Assembly: GCA_016647705.1 (NCBI GenBank)
Contig: CM028333.1
Coordinates: 21,818,243-21,882,242 of the forward strand
Source: Eucommia ulmoides
Taxonomy: Eukaryota; Streptophyta; Magnoliopsida; Garryales; Eucommiaceae
Reading direction: 5' to 3'
DNA length: 64,000 bases
Shown piece by piece: positions 35,870 through 46,370 of the stretch. Within the stretch, counting starts at the first letter, position 1, and each line of letters starts with the position of its first letter. Position numbers and translations under genes: made by a program. Under the pieces are notes generated by a model. The model saw only the letters and a program-made list of their open reading frames with translations. It was not told the origin of the DNA and did not search any database.

Positions 35870-36389
35870 TTTTAGAAAATCTCGTTTCCTAATCTATATT
35901 GGGCAACATATTATTAATTCAATTATATTAGCTATTTAATTTAATGGGCTGAAAGTAAGTGATCTAATTAATTTGGGTAAGCCCGTAGACTGCTCAGAAT
36001 AATGTAGGCTAAATGTGTAGATAGCAGTTTCTATTAGGGTGATTTGGAGATTATGGGAACTCTAATTGCATGATATATAAGGTTTGTTATAAGGTTATGG
36101 TCCCTAATACACCAAATCAATATACAGTTTCTTTTGTCCCCATTTGGAAGAGAGACAATGGTCCCAAGAGGAACTAAACAGATTTGGCTGAGGAAGACCA
36201 CACACCAACCTCTAGTCCGCACCTTGTTCACGTCCCCTTCGAGATTGGTTGTCGCAGTATTTCAGCAACAGTAGGCAATTGTTCATAATGGATTTAGGTA
36301 CGCGATTTACATGTTTATAAAACTTTTAGTGATTTAACTGTTGTTTAGGGCTTATAAACTCAGATCTATGTGAATTAAATCCCGATACA
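35870..36389 (+). repeat. 3' LTR of the TNT1-94-like element
   Basis: Aligns with 21817-22338. The terminal TG has become TT (TTTTAGAAAATCTCG), and it ends CCCGATACA. The visible differences from the 5' LTR are many, consistent with an old insertion. Confidence 0.87.
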
Positions 36390-36391
36390 AG

Positions 36392-36610
36392 ACCCTTATA
36401 TTCTCTCTCTCTCTCTCTACTCGTGATCCGACAGTGACACTTTTTCTATGCCGACAACGGTTTTTCCCTTTGATTTCATGGTGACCTTGACAGATTCGAT
36501 GTCGATGGTTCGTGTTCCTAACTCAGAATAACACGAAACCCCTAATTGTTCTCTCTCTCTCTCTCTCTCTTTCTCTCTTCGTGAACCGATGATGACTTTT
36601 CCGTGAGAAG
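36392..36610 (+). repeat. Tandem CT-rich modules, copies 2 and 3 (right of the element)
   Basis: Copy 2 (36392-36532) begins CCCTTATATTCTCTCTC and ends GGTTCGTGTTCCTAACTC...AACACGAAA. Copy 3 (from 36533) begins CCCTAATTGTTCTCTCTC and continues TTCGTGAACCGATGATGA. They match the sequence just left of the element (21705-21816). Confidence 0.75.
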
Positions 36611-39252
36611 ATTCGGCAAGTTCATTAAATTTGGTAAGTTCAGGTGGAGCACACTATAAAACATAGCGACAATGAGAAGATTTTGAGCAAATCGAAGACC
36701 TATTTATCGTGAAGATTTACAGAGTTCATGAAATGCCATGTAAGCATATTTGATTTTTATTTATTTATTTATTATTTTTATTTATTTATTTATTATTATT
36801 ATTATTTTATTATTATTTTTATTTTATTTTATTTTTTTTATGAAATCGAATATTGAATTGGATTTTGGTGATTTAGATTTAGATCGAGAACATGAGAAAT
36901 TTTATAGATTTGAATTTTGAGCGATATTCTTGTACAGATTTGGATTATTAGTCTTGATTTGCAAAATTGATATCTATCTTTGATTTTTCATCTTATTCTT
37001 ATTATTGTTCTTATTCTGTATATTTATTTTGGTACAAATTTGTTTTGATTGTCTTGTTCTTGTTAATTTTGGTGGAGATTTATTGATACATTCAGTCACT
37101 ATTCGAATTTTCTGGAAAGAATGTATACGAATTGGATCTAATGGAATTGTAACTCTTTCTTTTTTTTTTCTTTTTTTTTTTTAATTTTTTCATTTTTTTC
37201 ATTATATGAAATCACTTTTGCTTCCAAAATATTGTGAACATTTACAACAGTACAAAAGCAGTGTGAATGTTCACAATGATAATCTGATTAAATTTGGTGT
37301 GATACGAGTTATTGTTTCGATATAATATAAACATTCACCACAGTACATAGCAATGTGAATGTTCATAAATAAAGCAAATATTCATTTACATATATGAAAA
37401 ATTGACAATATTCCAAATGTGTTAGTTGATTTTATTTACACCATATGGAATTACCATTTCTTCCAAAATAGTGTAAACATTCATAACAATACAAAAGTAG
37501 TGAGAAAGTTCACACTGATAATTCGATTAAATTTGATACAGTATGAATTATTGTTTGATATAGTGTAAATATTCATAACAATACATAATAGTGTAAATGT
37601 TCATAATTAAAACAAATATTTATTTACATATACAAAAACATGATAATATCCCAAATGTGATAGTTTGTCTAAAAAGTATGTTGCAAAAAAAAAAAAAAGG
37701 GAAGCGAAGGTGAATGTTCATGTAAGCATTGTGAACATTTACAATAGTTCACACAGTTAAAAACAACAAAATAAATTGTGTAGTAATGAGAAGAGAAAGA
37801 GTACAAAATTGAGAAAAAAAAAATAGAAAGAAAAAGTTTTAGAGAGAGAATATTTTAGAAAATCTAAAATTGTAAAAATTAATTTACGGAAAAAAATTAT
37901 ACAAAGGTAATTTTGAAGTTAAAAATATTTAAAAAATAATAATATTTCATATATTCAGCATTTAATAAATTCAGGATTTATAATTTCAGCACTTAAATTT
38001 TCAGTCTTGCCAAACATACCCTAAGTCTTCTTATTTTGAAATTGTAATTTTAAATAGAATGAATAAACAAAGTGATTAAATCCTTAGGTGTCGTTTGGTG
38101 TGTTTATGTTTTTCTATTTTACTTTCAATAAATTGGGATAGAATGAGATGAGAATTATGTTTCAATTCGGGAGTATTCTGTAAATAGAAATATGTTTGGT
38201 AACAAATATTGTCCTAAAATTATTTCTTTCAATTATGAAAACAGAAATAAGAAGCACGGTTGGTTGCAACATTTGTTTTTTTTTTTTTTCTTTAAATATA
38301 TGGTGGCCGGCAGGAGATAGTGGCTGGAAAGATAGGAGTTGACAACGGCTGGTTTTGTCGGTGGGTGGTGGTGGCCGGCGGGATGGTAGTGAGAATAATT
38401 TTATGAGAGTGAATAGAAATCAACAATTTTTTGTTTTTCATATTGGTAAGGAATTCAAGAAGTAGTCTCAAATTACTCTAAAAAATTTGGACACAAAACC
38501 TTGTTCATCAAATATAATTTTATATATTAATTTTAAAATTTTGAGATCGAAAACAAGAATCAAACAGTAACCAAATGGAGGATTTGGCATCTAAGTGGGT
38601 GGAGAAATGGGCAATAAGGTTTAAAATGGTGGTCTGAGTCATTCTGTTGGGCCACTGTTAGCATATGAGGAAAAAAGGCCTATTTCAAAAATAGGCGAAA
38701 CCGTTACATCCAGCACAAGGCACAAGATTAATTGAAGCCTACCCATTGTTTAGGAGAAACAAAACTTTGATAATATTGAATTTTGAGTCCTAGACCATTT
38801 TGATAACTCAATTAAATGCAAAAACTCGATACGTCAAGTATTTGTTTTTTAACAATTAAGAGCAATTAATCAAGTTCTCAAAATATATTTAAATTTTTCA
38901 AACAAATGTGGGTTACTTAATTGTACAATTGAACATACTCAATTAAAAATTTCACGCTTAGAATTTTAATTTTATCCATCAATCTTCGGATATTTTTAAC
39001 ATTTAAAATTCAACACTTCAATTTTTCTACACTTAAAATTCAAGCGTTATTAAAAAGACCCTTAGCCTTACATTTTGAATTACAAATCATTCCTTTGCAA
39101 TTCTAGTTTCGAAAACCTAACTCAGACTACCAAATAAGTTATCACCAAAAAAAAAAAAAAAAATTGGCATGCAAATTGTAACTTTCAAGGGAAATACTAT
39201 GTAGGAAATGCTTTTTCCTTCTTCTGTTATACTATGTCATTGATGCAGTGGC
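36611..39252. other. AT-rich intergenic DNA with low-complexity tracts
   Basis: Holds (TTTA/TTA)n at 36765-36840, poly(T) tracts near 37140-37190 and 38278-38290, the duplicated motif region at 37205-37760 (separate entry), and no recognisable gene. A G-rich stretch (about 38303-38390, GGTGGCCGGCAGG type) stands out in base composition but has no open frame. Confidence 0.6.
37205..37680. repeat. Approximately 240-bp tandem duplication with inverted GTGAACATT motifs
   Basis: 37205-37444 and 37445-37680 align along their length (shared ATTCATTTACATATA/ATTTATTTACATATA and CCAAATGTGWTAGTT blocks). Copy 1 has a perfect 12-base inverted repeat, ATTGTGAACATT (37231-37242) and AATGTTCACAAT (37266-37277). 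Further TGAACATT/AATGTTCA pairs lie to 37760. Confidence 0.75.
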
Positions 39253-40886
39253 TCAAGGTAAAAAATCATACTTGCACGAACCATGACCTGCCATTAAAAA
39301 AAAAAAAAAAAGTCGCTCATCAATTTTTAGATACGATTGTATAATCGCTGCTATAGAATTATTATTATTATTTTTTTTAAGGGTGGAATTCAAAAATTCA
39401 AAACTAACTAATTTTTAATTTTGAGATCTATGAAGTCTTCAAACCATGGGACAAAGAGGCAATTACTAGTGCAAGACTTGGGGGGGGATTTGTTCTTACT
39501 TGGATCAAGTGCAGTAATGAGAGCAGCAGAATTGAAATAGCAGCTGGCTCCTCTGTGCTTGAACTTCTGATAGTAGCTGTTGAAAGCAAAAGAGGCATGG
39601 TCTTTGAGTGTGTTTGGCAAGAAACAAGGCTCGTTCACCTGTATCTTGCTACAATCAGCACCATTCCCACATGCCCAATCAAGTGCCCTCTGCAACTCAT
39701 CATCTGGTGTCTGCTCATCTGCTATGCAATAGTCCTCAAATTGCCCTTCCACTAACAAACATCAACCAAAAGTTATTGCCCTCTTAACTTTGGCTTCAAT
39801 CATTTCAAAATTGTTTTTGCATTGGTCTGTGTCTTAGGGTTGGTAGACTTGAGCAATGCATTTGGAATCTCGCGCTTTCAATGCGGTAGAGATGATCATA
39901 ATTCAATACTGTTAGACTGCCTACCGAACTTGTCAAAGAAGATAAACTCCACAAAATTTAGTTAATGTAGCGGTTCCAATGCAATAAGGAAGATCAAAAT
40001 TAAAAAAAAAAATGCAAAACTAAGAGGATTCCTAGATTGCCAATTGAACTCGTAAAGGGAAACTAAATTTCATAATTGACATTCCACGCACTTATTTGTG
40101 TCTACGACTGGTAGGACTCCACATCAGATAGTAGAAGTAGATGCCGATTTAGCACATTTAGTGCATTGGGGAATATTCAAATTCAAAATTGCAAAACTAA
40201 CAAGATTTTAGTAAAATCTAAAAGGAAAATAAATTTGAAAAATTTACAGTGCCATTGACATGTGGTGCATTGGTTTGTGTCTAGGGCTAATAGACTCAAG
40301 TAATAAATTTGGAATCTAGTGCTTTCGGTGCAGTAGAAAAGATCCAAATTCAATATTGCGAAACGAATAAGGTTCTCAGATTGTCCACTGAACTCGTCAA
40401 TGAAAATAAATTTTACAAAGTTCAGCGTAGTTGACATTCAGTACATTGATTTGTGTCTAAAACTGGTCGACTCCACACCAAGCAGATTTAGAATGCAGCG
40501 CTTCCAGTGCAGCAGAGAAGATCAAAATTCAAAATTTTGAAACTAACAAGATTCTCAGATAGCAAACTAAACTCGAAAAGGAAAAATAAATTTTACAAAT
40601 TTACAATGCATTCGACATTCAGCGCACTGATATGTGCCTATGACTGGCAAACTCCACGTCAAGTAGTAGATGTCGAATCTAAGCACATTCAATGCAGTGG
40701 GGAAGATCCAAATTCAAAATTGCAAACACTAACAAGATTTTAGATCACCAACCGAAATCTAAAAGGAAAACATATTTCAAAAATTTACACTCCAATAGAC
40801 ATTCGGTATGGAAATTTACCTGATTTTGAGAAGATTGATGATAGAAGAAACAAAGTAAGCAGAATTGGGAGCAGTGAGGAAGACAT
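39253..40886 (-). CDS. Secreted X8-domain (CBM43) protein, Ole e 10-like; three exons
   Basis: Exons on the minus strand: 40886-40820, 39751-39500, 39287-39253, joined by GT-AG introns in matching phase to give 117 residues. Residues 1-22 (MSSSLLPILLTLFLLSSIFS...) are a signal peptide. Residues 27-111 form an X8 domain with the canonical six cysteines (31, 50, 56, 65, 93, 111) and the family signatures PCFLPNT, HASFAFNSYYQ and DPSHGSC. X8 domains bind beta-1,3-glucan (callose), so the product is probably a cell-wall or apoplastic protein. There is no glycosidase domain and no C-terminal hydrophobic GPI tail. The usual Trp-Cys at the domain start is Tyr-Cys. The small length fits the Ole e 10-like subgroup. 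Reading past the exon 2 donor (CCAA/GTAAGA) gives a false C-terminus. The third exon ends SCKYDFLP, as in homologues. Confidence 0.9.
39800..40810. repeat. Diverged tandem repeat of about 178 bp inside intron 1 of the X8 gene
   Basis: The unit contains TTTGTGTCTA...ACTGG-AGACTCCAC...GAAGATCAAAATTCAAAATT...AACAAGATT...AAATTTACA...GACATTCAG. The TTTGTGTCTA position recurs at about 40094, 40272, 40449 and 40630, with an older copy at about 39820. The array ends at 40810, just 9 bases inside the donor site of exon 1. Confidence 0.8.
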
Positions 40887-40950
40887 TGATGCAGATGCCT
40901 CTTAACTGTAACTCTGCAATATGAATGGCTAATGTGAATGAAATTGCTAG

Positions 40951-40959
40951 CTTTAAATA
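40951..40959 (-). promoter_or_regulatory. Probable TATA box of the X8 gene
   Basis: TATTTAAAG on the minus strand, 65-73 bases before the start codon at 40886. It is a plausible distance for a short 5' UTR. Confidence 0.5.
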
Positions 40960-41310
40960 GTGATTTTTGTACCAAAGACTTGGTTGGATTTCCACATAGA
41001 ATTCCAAATATACCCTGCTGAAATATTAAAAAAAATGAAAAAAAAAAAAAAAGGGGACACTTGTTTGCCATTATCCATTCACATGGTGGGCACTGGGCAA
41101 TTGAGAAGGAAAAAAAAAAGGTCTTTTTTTTATATAGTCGAAGGGTCAATCTAGTCAATTAACAATATATATATATATAGGCATTTTGGGTAAGAATCAA
41201 AGATTTGCCCTACATGTGAAGAAACCTCAAAGTAGAAAAAAGTGCAAGAATTTCCAGGGTGTCCAAAGTACCTATGTCCCCATTCTATGCTGAATTAAAA
41301 CACACACTTA

Positions 41311-41341
<31 letters not shown>

Positions 41342-41772
41342 GAGAGAGAGTTTTAATGGTTTTGTTCTTGCGCAACGTATTGGAAGGTAAAATGGAGGAA
41401 CCAGAGAGTAAATTTCCAAAGAAACAAAAGTAAAGATCAAAAGAACAAAAAATAAGAAAAGACAACATGGATCTCATCGTCTCAACACTGCAAAATTAAA
41501 GAAAAAAATATATATATAATCCAAATCCTATATAAGAGGGCATTAGTTTTCCACAACAGACATGCCTTTAAACAGTTACAATTAAACAATATACACAAGA
41601 CTTATAAAAACAGAATTTTTTCTACCGTTATTAGCACACGATAAGACACAGCTCGAAACGACAAACAAATTCACAAATCTAAACCAACAAATTCACAAAT
41701 CTAAACCACCATTCTCGACAAATAAGTAAAAACCCTAAACAATGCACAACAAGACAAGAACAATACATACTC
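40960..41772. other. Intergenic region between the X8 and OBERON genes
   Basis: Contains the X8 upstream region, the 3' flank of the OBERON gene, a (GT)n-(GA)n tract (41310-41350) and a short (TA)n (41167-41180). No further gene is visible. Confidence 0.6.
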
Positions 41773-44700
41773 TCAAGGAATGGAGTGTAGATCGTTCGAT
41801 TGTCCTTCCCCCTTAGAAGAAGAAACACCGTACATGTTCTTGAGCAAGTCCTGTATCTTACAATACATCATCATCTGAGACGGGTCGTTCCCGCCTCCTC
41901 CTCCTCCAGAGGCCGAGCTCTGCCTTGAGCTCTCCTGAAGCTTAATCTTCTCAATCAGGTACTGTTTCTCGGCCTCTGCCTCATTCAGACGCTGTTTAAG
42001 ATACCTGCTTGCGTAATCCTCCTCGGATTTCTCGCTTTTCGCGAGAGAAATCCTATGTAGCCGCTCGGCCTCTCTCCGGGCTTCGCTAGCCTTGACCTCG
42101 AACATCTCGGCCTCGGCCGTTTTGAGCCGTATGATGCTCTCAAGCTCATCGATTTGCTGTTTTCTTCTTTGCCGTTCAATCTTGAGCGTCGATACTTCTC
42201 GGGCTTTGTCCTTGAGTTCTTGGTCGCAAGCATCGACGGCCAGACGAGCTTTTTTGACCATTCGCATCTTTTCGTCGGCCACTGTTTCCATTTTTCGGAT
42301 GGCTTCTTGGACCACGTCGGCAATCCGGCTGAAGGCTTCTTGTGGGGAAATCAATCTACCATTGCTTTCTTCTGTTTCAGGATTCTTCAACGGGTCTATC
42401 TCTAGCTCTGAAGAAGTCCAAGAAAAAAACAAACTTGTTATAATGAAAATATCATATGATAGCTATAATCGTTATTTATGTTCCTAGATTTTTGTTTCTG
42501 TTTCCGAAAACCTGACAGAAGTCTACGAAACATTCTATTTTGTTCTGATAAGTAGGGAAAAAAAGAACTTTCTTGTTCACCATATGTTTTACTTTTGTTC
42601 CCAGTTTTCTGTGAACATAAACGAACAGAACAACAACAACAAAAACTAAGCCTTAGAAACGAAGAAAAAAAAAAAAAAAAAAAACAGGTCTACCACAAAG
42701 CAAGAATTGAACTTAGCACGTATTCTCAGTTTTCTAAAACTCAAAATACTACTATTTCTCTTCTAACAAAAAAAACTCAAAAACAATTTGTACAACAATT
42801 CACAATACATCACCTACTTTCAATATTATACTATCAATATTTTATAAGTTTTAATTTTTTCTCTATAGCTTTATTTTTCATTTATACACAAATGTTTTCT
42901 CTATATCTTTATTTCTTATTTATCTACAAATTTTCTCCATCATACATTCACCCAAAAAACATGATAATTATTTTCTTTTACAGCATCATATTTCAATCAA
43001 TCACATCACTTTTACTTTTCAATTTTCCAACAAGTTATTGATAAAAATACTCTTTTTCAAAACTAAACCAAACTACTTTTTACAATTTTCAAAAAGTGTT
43101 CTCGAAAACCGTTTCCGGAAACAAAACTAAACAACAAGCCCTCAAGAACTTCTATTATTGTTGTGTGCAAAATTTAACAAAAGAATAGAAACAAGACTAT
43201 AACTTGTCAATGAGAAAATACTATACGATAGGTTATAGCTATCATTGTCAATGTTCCAAAGTCCTAGGTAGAGTTTGTTCGGTGTTTCAGTTTCTTGATT
43301 TCTATGTCCGTTCCAAAAAAATCTAAACGAAAACTATGATACAATTCTGTCTTTTTACCTGAAATTCATAATTGTTTGTGTTCTGATGATAGACAACAAT
43401 CCCAAATCAACTCTAGGAAAACATTGCAAATTAAATGATACGAGCATGGAAAACATAAACAGGAAAATATGCAATCCAAAGCTCCTCAATAAATCAACAA
43501 AGTATGACGAAAACCTAGTTGTATTATGGGTTTATAAGCAGAAATAACAGACGATGAATGAACAAAGAACATAGCAAACAATAAGCAAAAAAGGCAAGCA
43601 ATTTCTACATAAGAATCGAGATCAACAAATTTCATCAAGGAATTCAGGTTTGTTTTAGTAAGATATGATATTCTTAAATTAAGCTACAATAAACTTGTGT
43701 AAGAAGCATAAGCATACCTTGAAAGAACATCAAAATCATCTTACAGGCCATAGGATCGGCCACACCGTCTTTGAGTTTCTTAAGAAGTTCCTCACACTTC
43801 CAGAACAGTTTTCTCCCTCTAGTATCCTTACTCCCCCGGAAGATTCTACTCACATAATCCAATTCTCTTACCAGAGCCTCCCTATCCCAGGTCGAACCAC
43901 ACTGTAGAAAAACATCCTTAACCCATCCAAACAATTCTGAAGTCCTACTACAAGCCCGGCACCTGAAGAGCATCTCTGCAGATCCCAGCCCACTCTTACC
44001 ACATGGGCCCATCCCGATCAGCTCGTTCCTAATTGCGCAATCAGTGTGGGTCCAGTGCGAACAAAGATCACACCCGATCCAACGGCAGGTATTCACCTCG
44101 AAATCAAACTTGTTACAGATGGCACACATACAGTGGTTGCAGAAACCGTTTCGCTGCGAGCAGACTTCGCACGGGCAATCATCAGCCGGGATTGGGTTCC
44201 CACACACTATATTCCGGCACTTCTTGTACAAGAAGACCTCAATAAGAGAAGCTTGAGAGAGGCTGAGACTCGGGTGAAGAAAAGCTTGGATTCCGGTTTT
44301 GATTGCAACAAGGATTTCGAGCTGGACCCGATGAGAGAGAGTTAAGGTTTTATCTGTTAAATCGGCCCGACTCTGAACAAGCTTCTGAAGATACAAGAAC
44401 TCCTCTCGATGCTGGGACCCACCTGTGCCCTCGAGAAAAGCTCGGAGCTCGATCTTCAACTTCTCTAGAAACTCATCAGGGAGATGTTGCATTCTCTCGG
44501 CGATTATGTCAACCCGTTCCCGGGCCACGTCTCGGAGAGACATTTTGTCAGAGCTAGAGATGTGGCGGACAACAGAATGTTCGGCAAAACTGTCTTTCTC
44601 CTTCTTTCCAATCGAGGGTTCGGCAATGGGCCAGGTTTCGCGAGAGCTGGCGCTCTCGGAAGGAGATTCTCGTACCTGGTCTGAATCTGACCCGCGGTCT

Positions 44701-44840
44701 TGGATGTTAGGAGATCCGGAAGCATCCGCCGAGACTAGGGATAGAGAGGTCTGCAAAACTCCCGTCCTGGCCTGTTGGCGTGGAGGGAGCATCGTTTGGG
44801 CAGCTTGTTGATTGAAATGAGATCCGGATGACGTTCCCAT
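41773..44840 (-). CDS. OBERON1/OBERON2-type PHD-finger protein; two coding exons
   Basis: Exon 1 is 44840-43718 and exon 2 is 42407-41773. The intron (43717-42408) starts GTATGC and ends TTCTTCAG and splits a Glu codon in phase. The product is 585 residues; Arabidopsis OBE1 is about 566. The N-terminus MGTSSGSHFNQQ and the ETWP and SLRDVARERVDIIAERM blocks are hallmarks. Residues about 208-300 hold a Cys/His-rich PHD zinc finger (CMCAICNKFDF, then CDLCSHWTHTDCA, and the closing CRAC). The helical stretch ending RGRKLFWKCEELL follows, and residues about 400-530 form a long coiled coil. Known family members are nuclear, act redundantly in shoot and root meristem establishment, and have also been found as interactors of potyvirus VPg. 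The gene looks intact. OBE1 and OBE2 cannot be told apart here. Confidence 0.95.
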
Positions 44841-45748
44841 CTCAAAAAATGTTTCCTCTTTTCTGATCTAATCTGAAAAGCCAAATCAAGATTCACACTA
44901 CTAACCATGAATGTTCAGGTAGCTTTTGGAAGCACTTAATTGGAGCTTTGGGATTGGAATTAGAAAGAAAAATTAACATGCATTGATATCTAATTCCAAT
45001 TCGAAGGTCTCAATTCTGTCCAACCAAACACTACCTTAAGGAAAATGCTAACTTGCATGAAACAACTTGTTTACAAATTTTATTGAACCCCCACAATCAA
45101 AATCCTGACAACTCAAAATACTACATATCCTTATACATATAGTACAAATATTGTAATCAAAGTATATGGAATATTACATAGCCTGATACACATAATACCC
45201 CCGAAATTGAAATTCTGACAACCTAAGAAGTACTAAATCAAGTACTTGAAACATTCTAAGTAAAAGAAACCCTACTTGTTGATGACAACAATCAATAGCA
45301 TTTGAATAAGAAGAACTAATTACCATCTCAAATGCTTCAATTTATGCGTAGGACGAGGAGAAAATGCATTATACCATAAAACAGAGACATAGAGGAGGCA
45401 CAACAGTGACCTCGTCAGTGAAGTGGTTAGTATATCCGAAATTGAGCAAGATTATCAATTTACATCTACGTTAAGCAAGGGCGTCTCCCAAAATTTTAAA
45501 GGCCCCATTTTTCTCTAATAATTTACATCTTTTACATTGAAAGTTATTTAATAATTTTCATTTCCTAGTGTCTATCCATAACTATCCATAACTACTTCTT
45601 AAATTCTATCCTCGAAAGCAACAAAGGGATATGGTACATTTTAAAATATCAACGTACTGGGCTATGGAAATTTATTATTATCTTTTTATAAATTTATGTA
45701 TATTTAAAAAAATAAAAATCAACAACAAAATTCACAAATCCATTATTA

Positions 45749-45779
<31 letters not shown>

Positions 45780-46370
45780 CAAACTATAAATTCATATTCA
45801 CTGACATTAGAACCCTCTGAATTACTCATTTTCGCAAGCAATACAAACAATAATTATCAAGAACATTAGACACAAACAATTAGCATTTTAATCAATCGAC
45901 AAATAATTCAACAATTTTAAATTAGGTAATTCCTTAATTAACAAATAATAAAATTTCAGAAAATTTAAAATGGCAGAAAATTAAAAATTGGCATAAACTA
46001 GTGGTATGGAGAGGAGATCTGAGCGGAAAGAATATCAACCAAAAAGGAAAAAAAGAACATACATAAATAGACTACAAGAAGATGAGGACCGGGTGGAGAT
46101 CTGAGGGAGAAGGGGCGAAGGCGAAGCAAAGGCAAAGTGCAAACGAGCCACGGATCCACGGCGAGTTGGCGAAGAGATCTGGACGGTCAACCGGCGAGAA
46201 CAAACCAAAACAAAGTGAGAACAAACCACAGGTCAACGGCGAGTCGACGACAAGATCTGGACGGTCGACGAGCGTGAACGGCGTCTAGGCTGCGGTTGGC
46301 CGGCTGCTCTTGGGGCTAGGGTTCGAAGACAAGAAATCTGAACTCTAAAAAGACGGAGGTTGGAAAAAGA
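44841..46370 (-). promoter_or_regulatory. 5' region of the OBERON gene, probable noncoding first exon and intron
   Basis: Just upstream of the start codon is a good acceptor (CTTTTCAG, ending at 44873). A GC-richer block with AACCCTAG-type sequence lies at 46064-46340 and is followed by a possible donor GTATGT at 46062-46057. A leader intron of about 1.2 kb would join them. The block has no conserved reading frame of its own. This model is inferred from composition and splice motifs. Confidence 0.35.

Larger units (their letters stand above)
21817..36389 (+). mobile_element. TNT1-94-like Ty1/copia retrotransposon with two nested insertions
   Basis: The LTRs (21817-22338 and 35870-36389; 522 and 520 bases) enclose a tRNA-iMet-type primer site, a long leader, UBN2-type Gag, protease, integrase, reverse transcriptase and RNase H. 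A solo LTR (24327-26678) and a minus-strand element (27022-32592) interrupt it. Joining the flanks at one copy of each 5-bp duplication restores a continuous protein reading. All domains carry stops. No convincing target duplication flanks the whole element (left CGAAA, right AGACC). The lineage name reflects resemblance to proteins commonly annotated as TNT 1-94-like Pol. Confidence 0.9.

Noticed and set aside
39408..39499. C-terminal extension of the X8 frame
   Set aside because: It is read-through into intron 2. A splice to the 39287-39253 exon restores the conserved family ending.
42092..42487. Plus-strand frames opposite the OBERON exon 2
   Set aside because: Antisense shadows of a well-conserved coding exon. 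They have no recognisable product.
44033..44811. Plus-strand frames opposite OBERON exon 1
   Set aside because: Same reason: the minus-strand protein is conserved and explains the open composition.
46082..46288. 68-codon Lys/Arg/Ser-rich frame upstream of OBERON
   Set aside because: Low-complexity reading of a GC-richer block better explained as a leader exon on the other strand.
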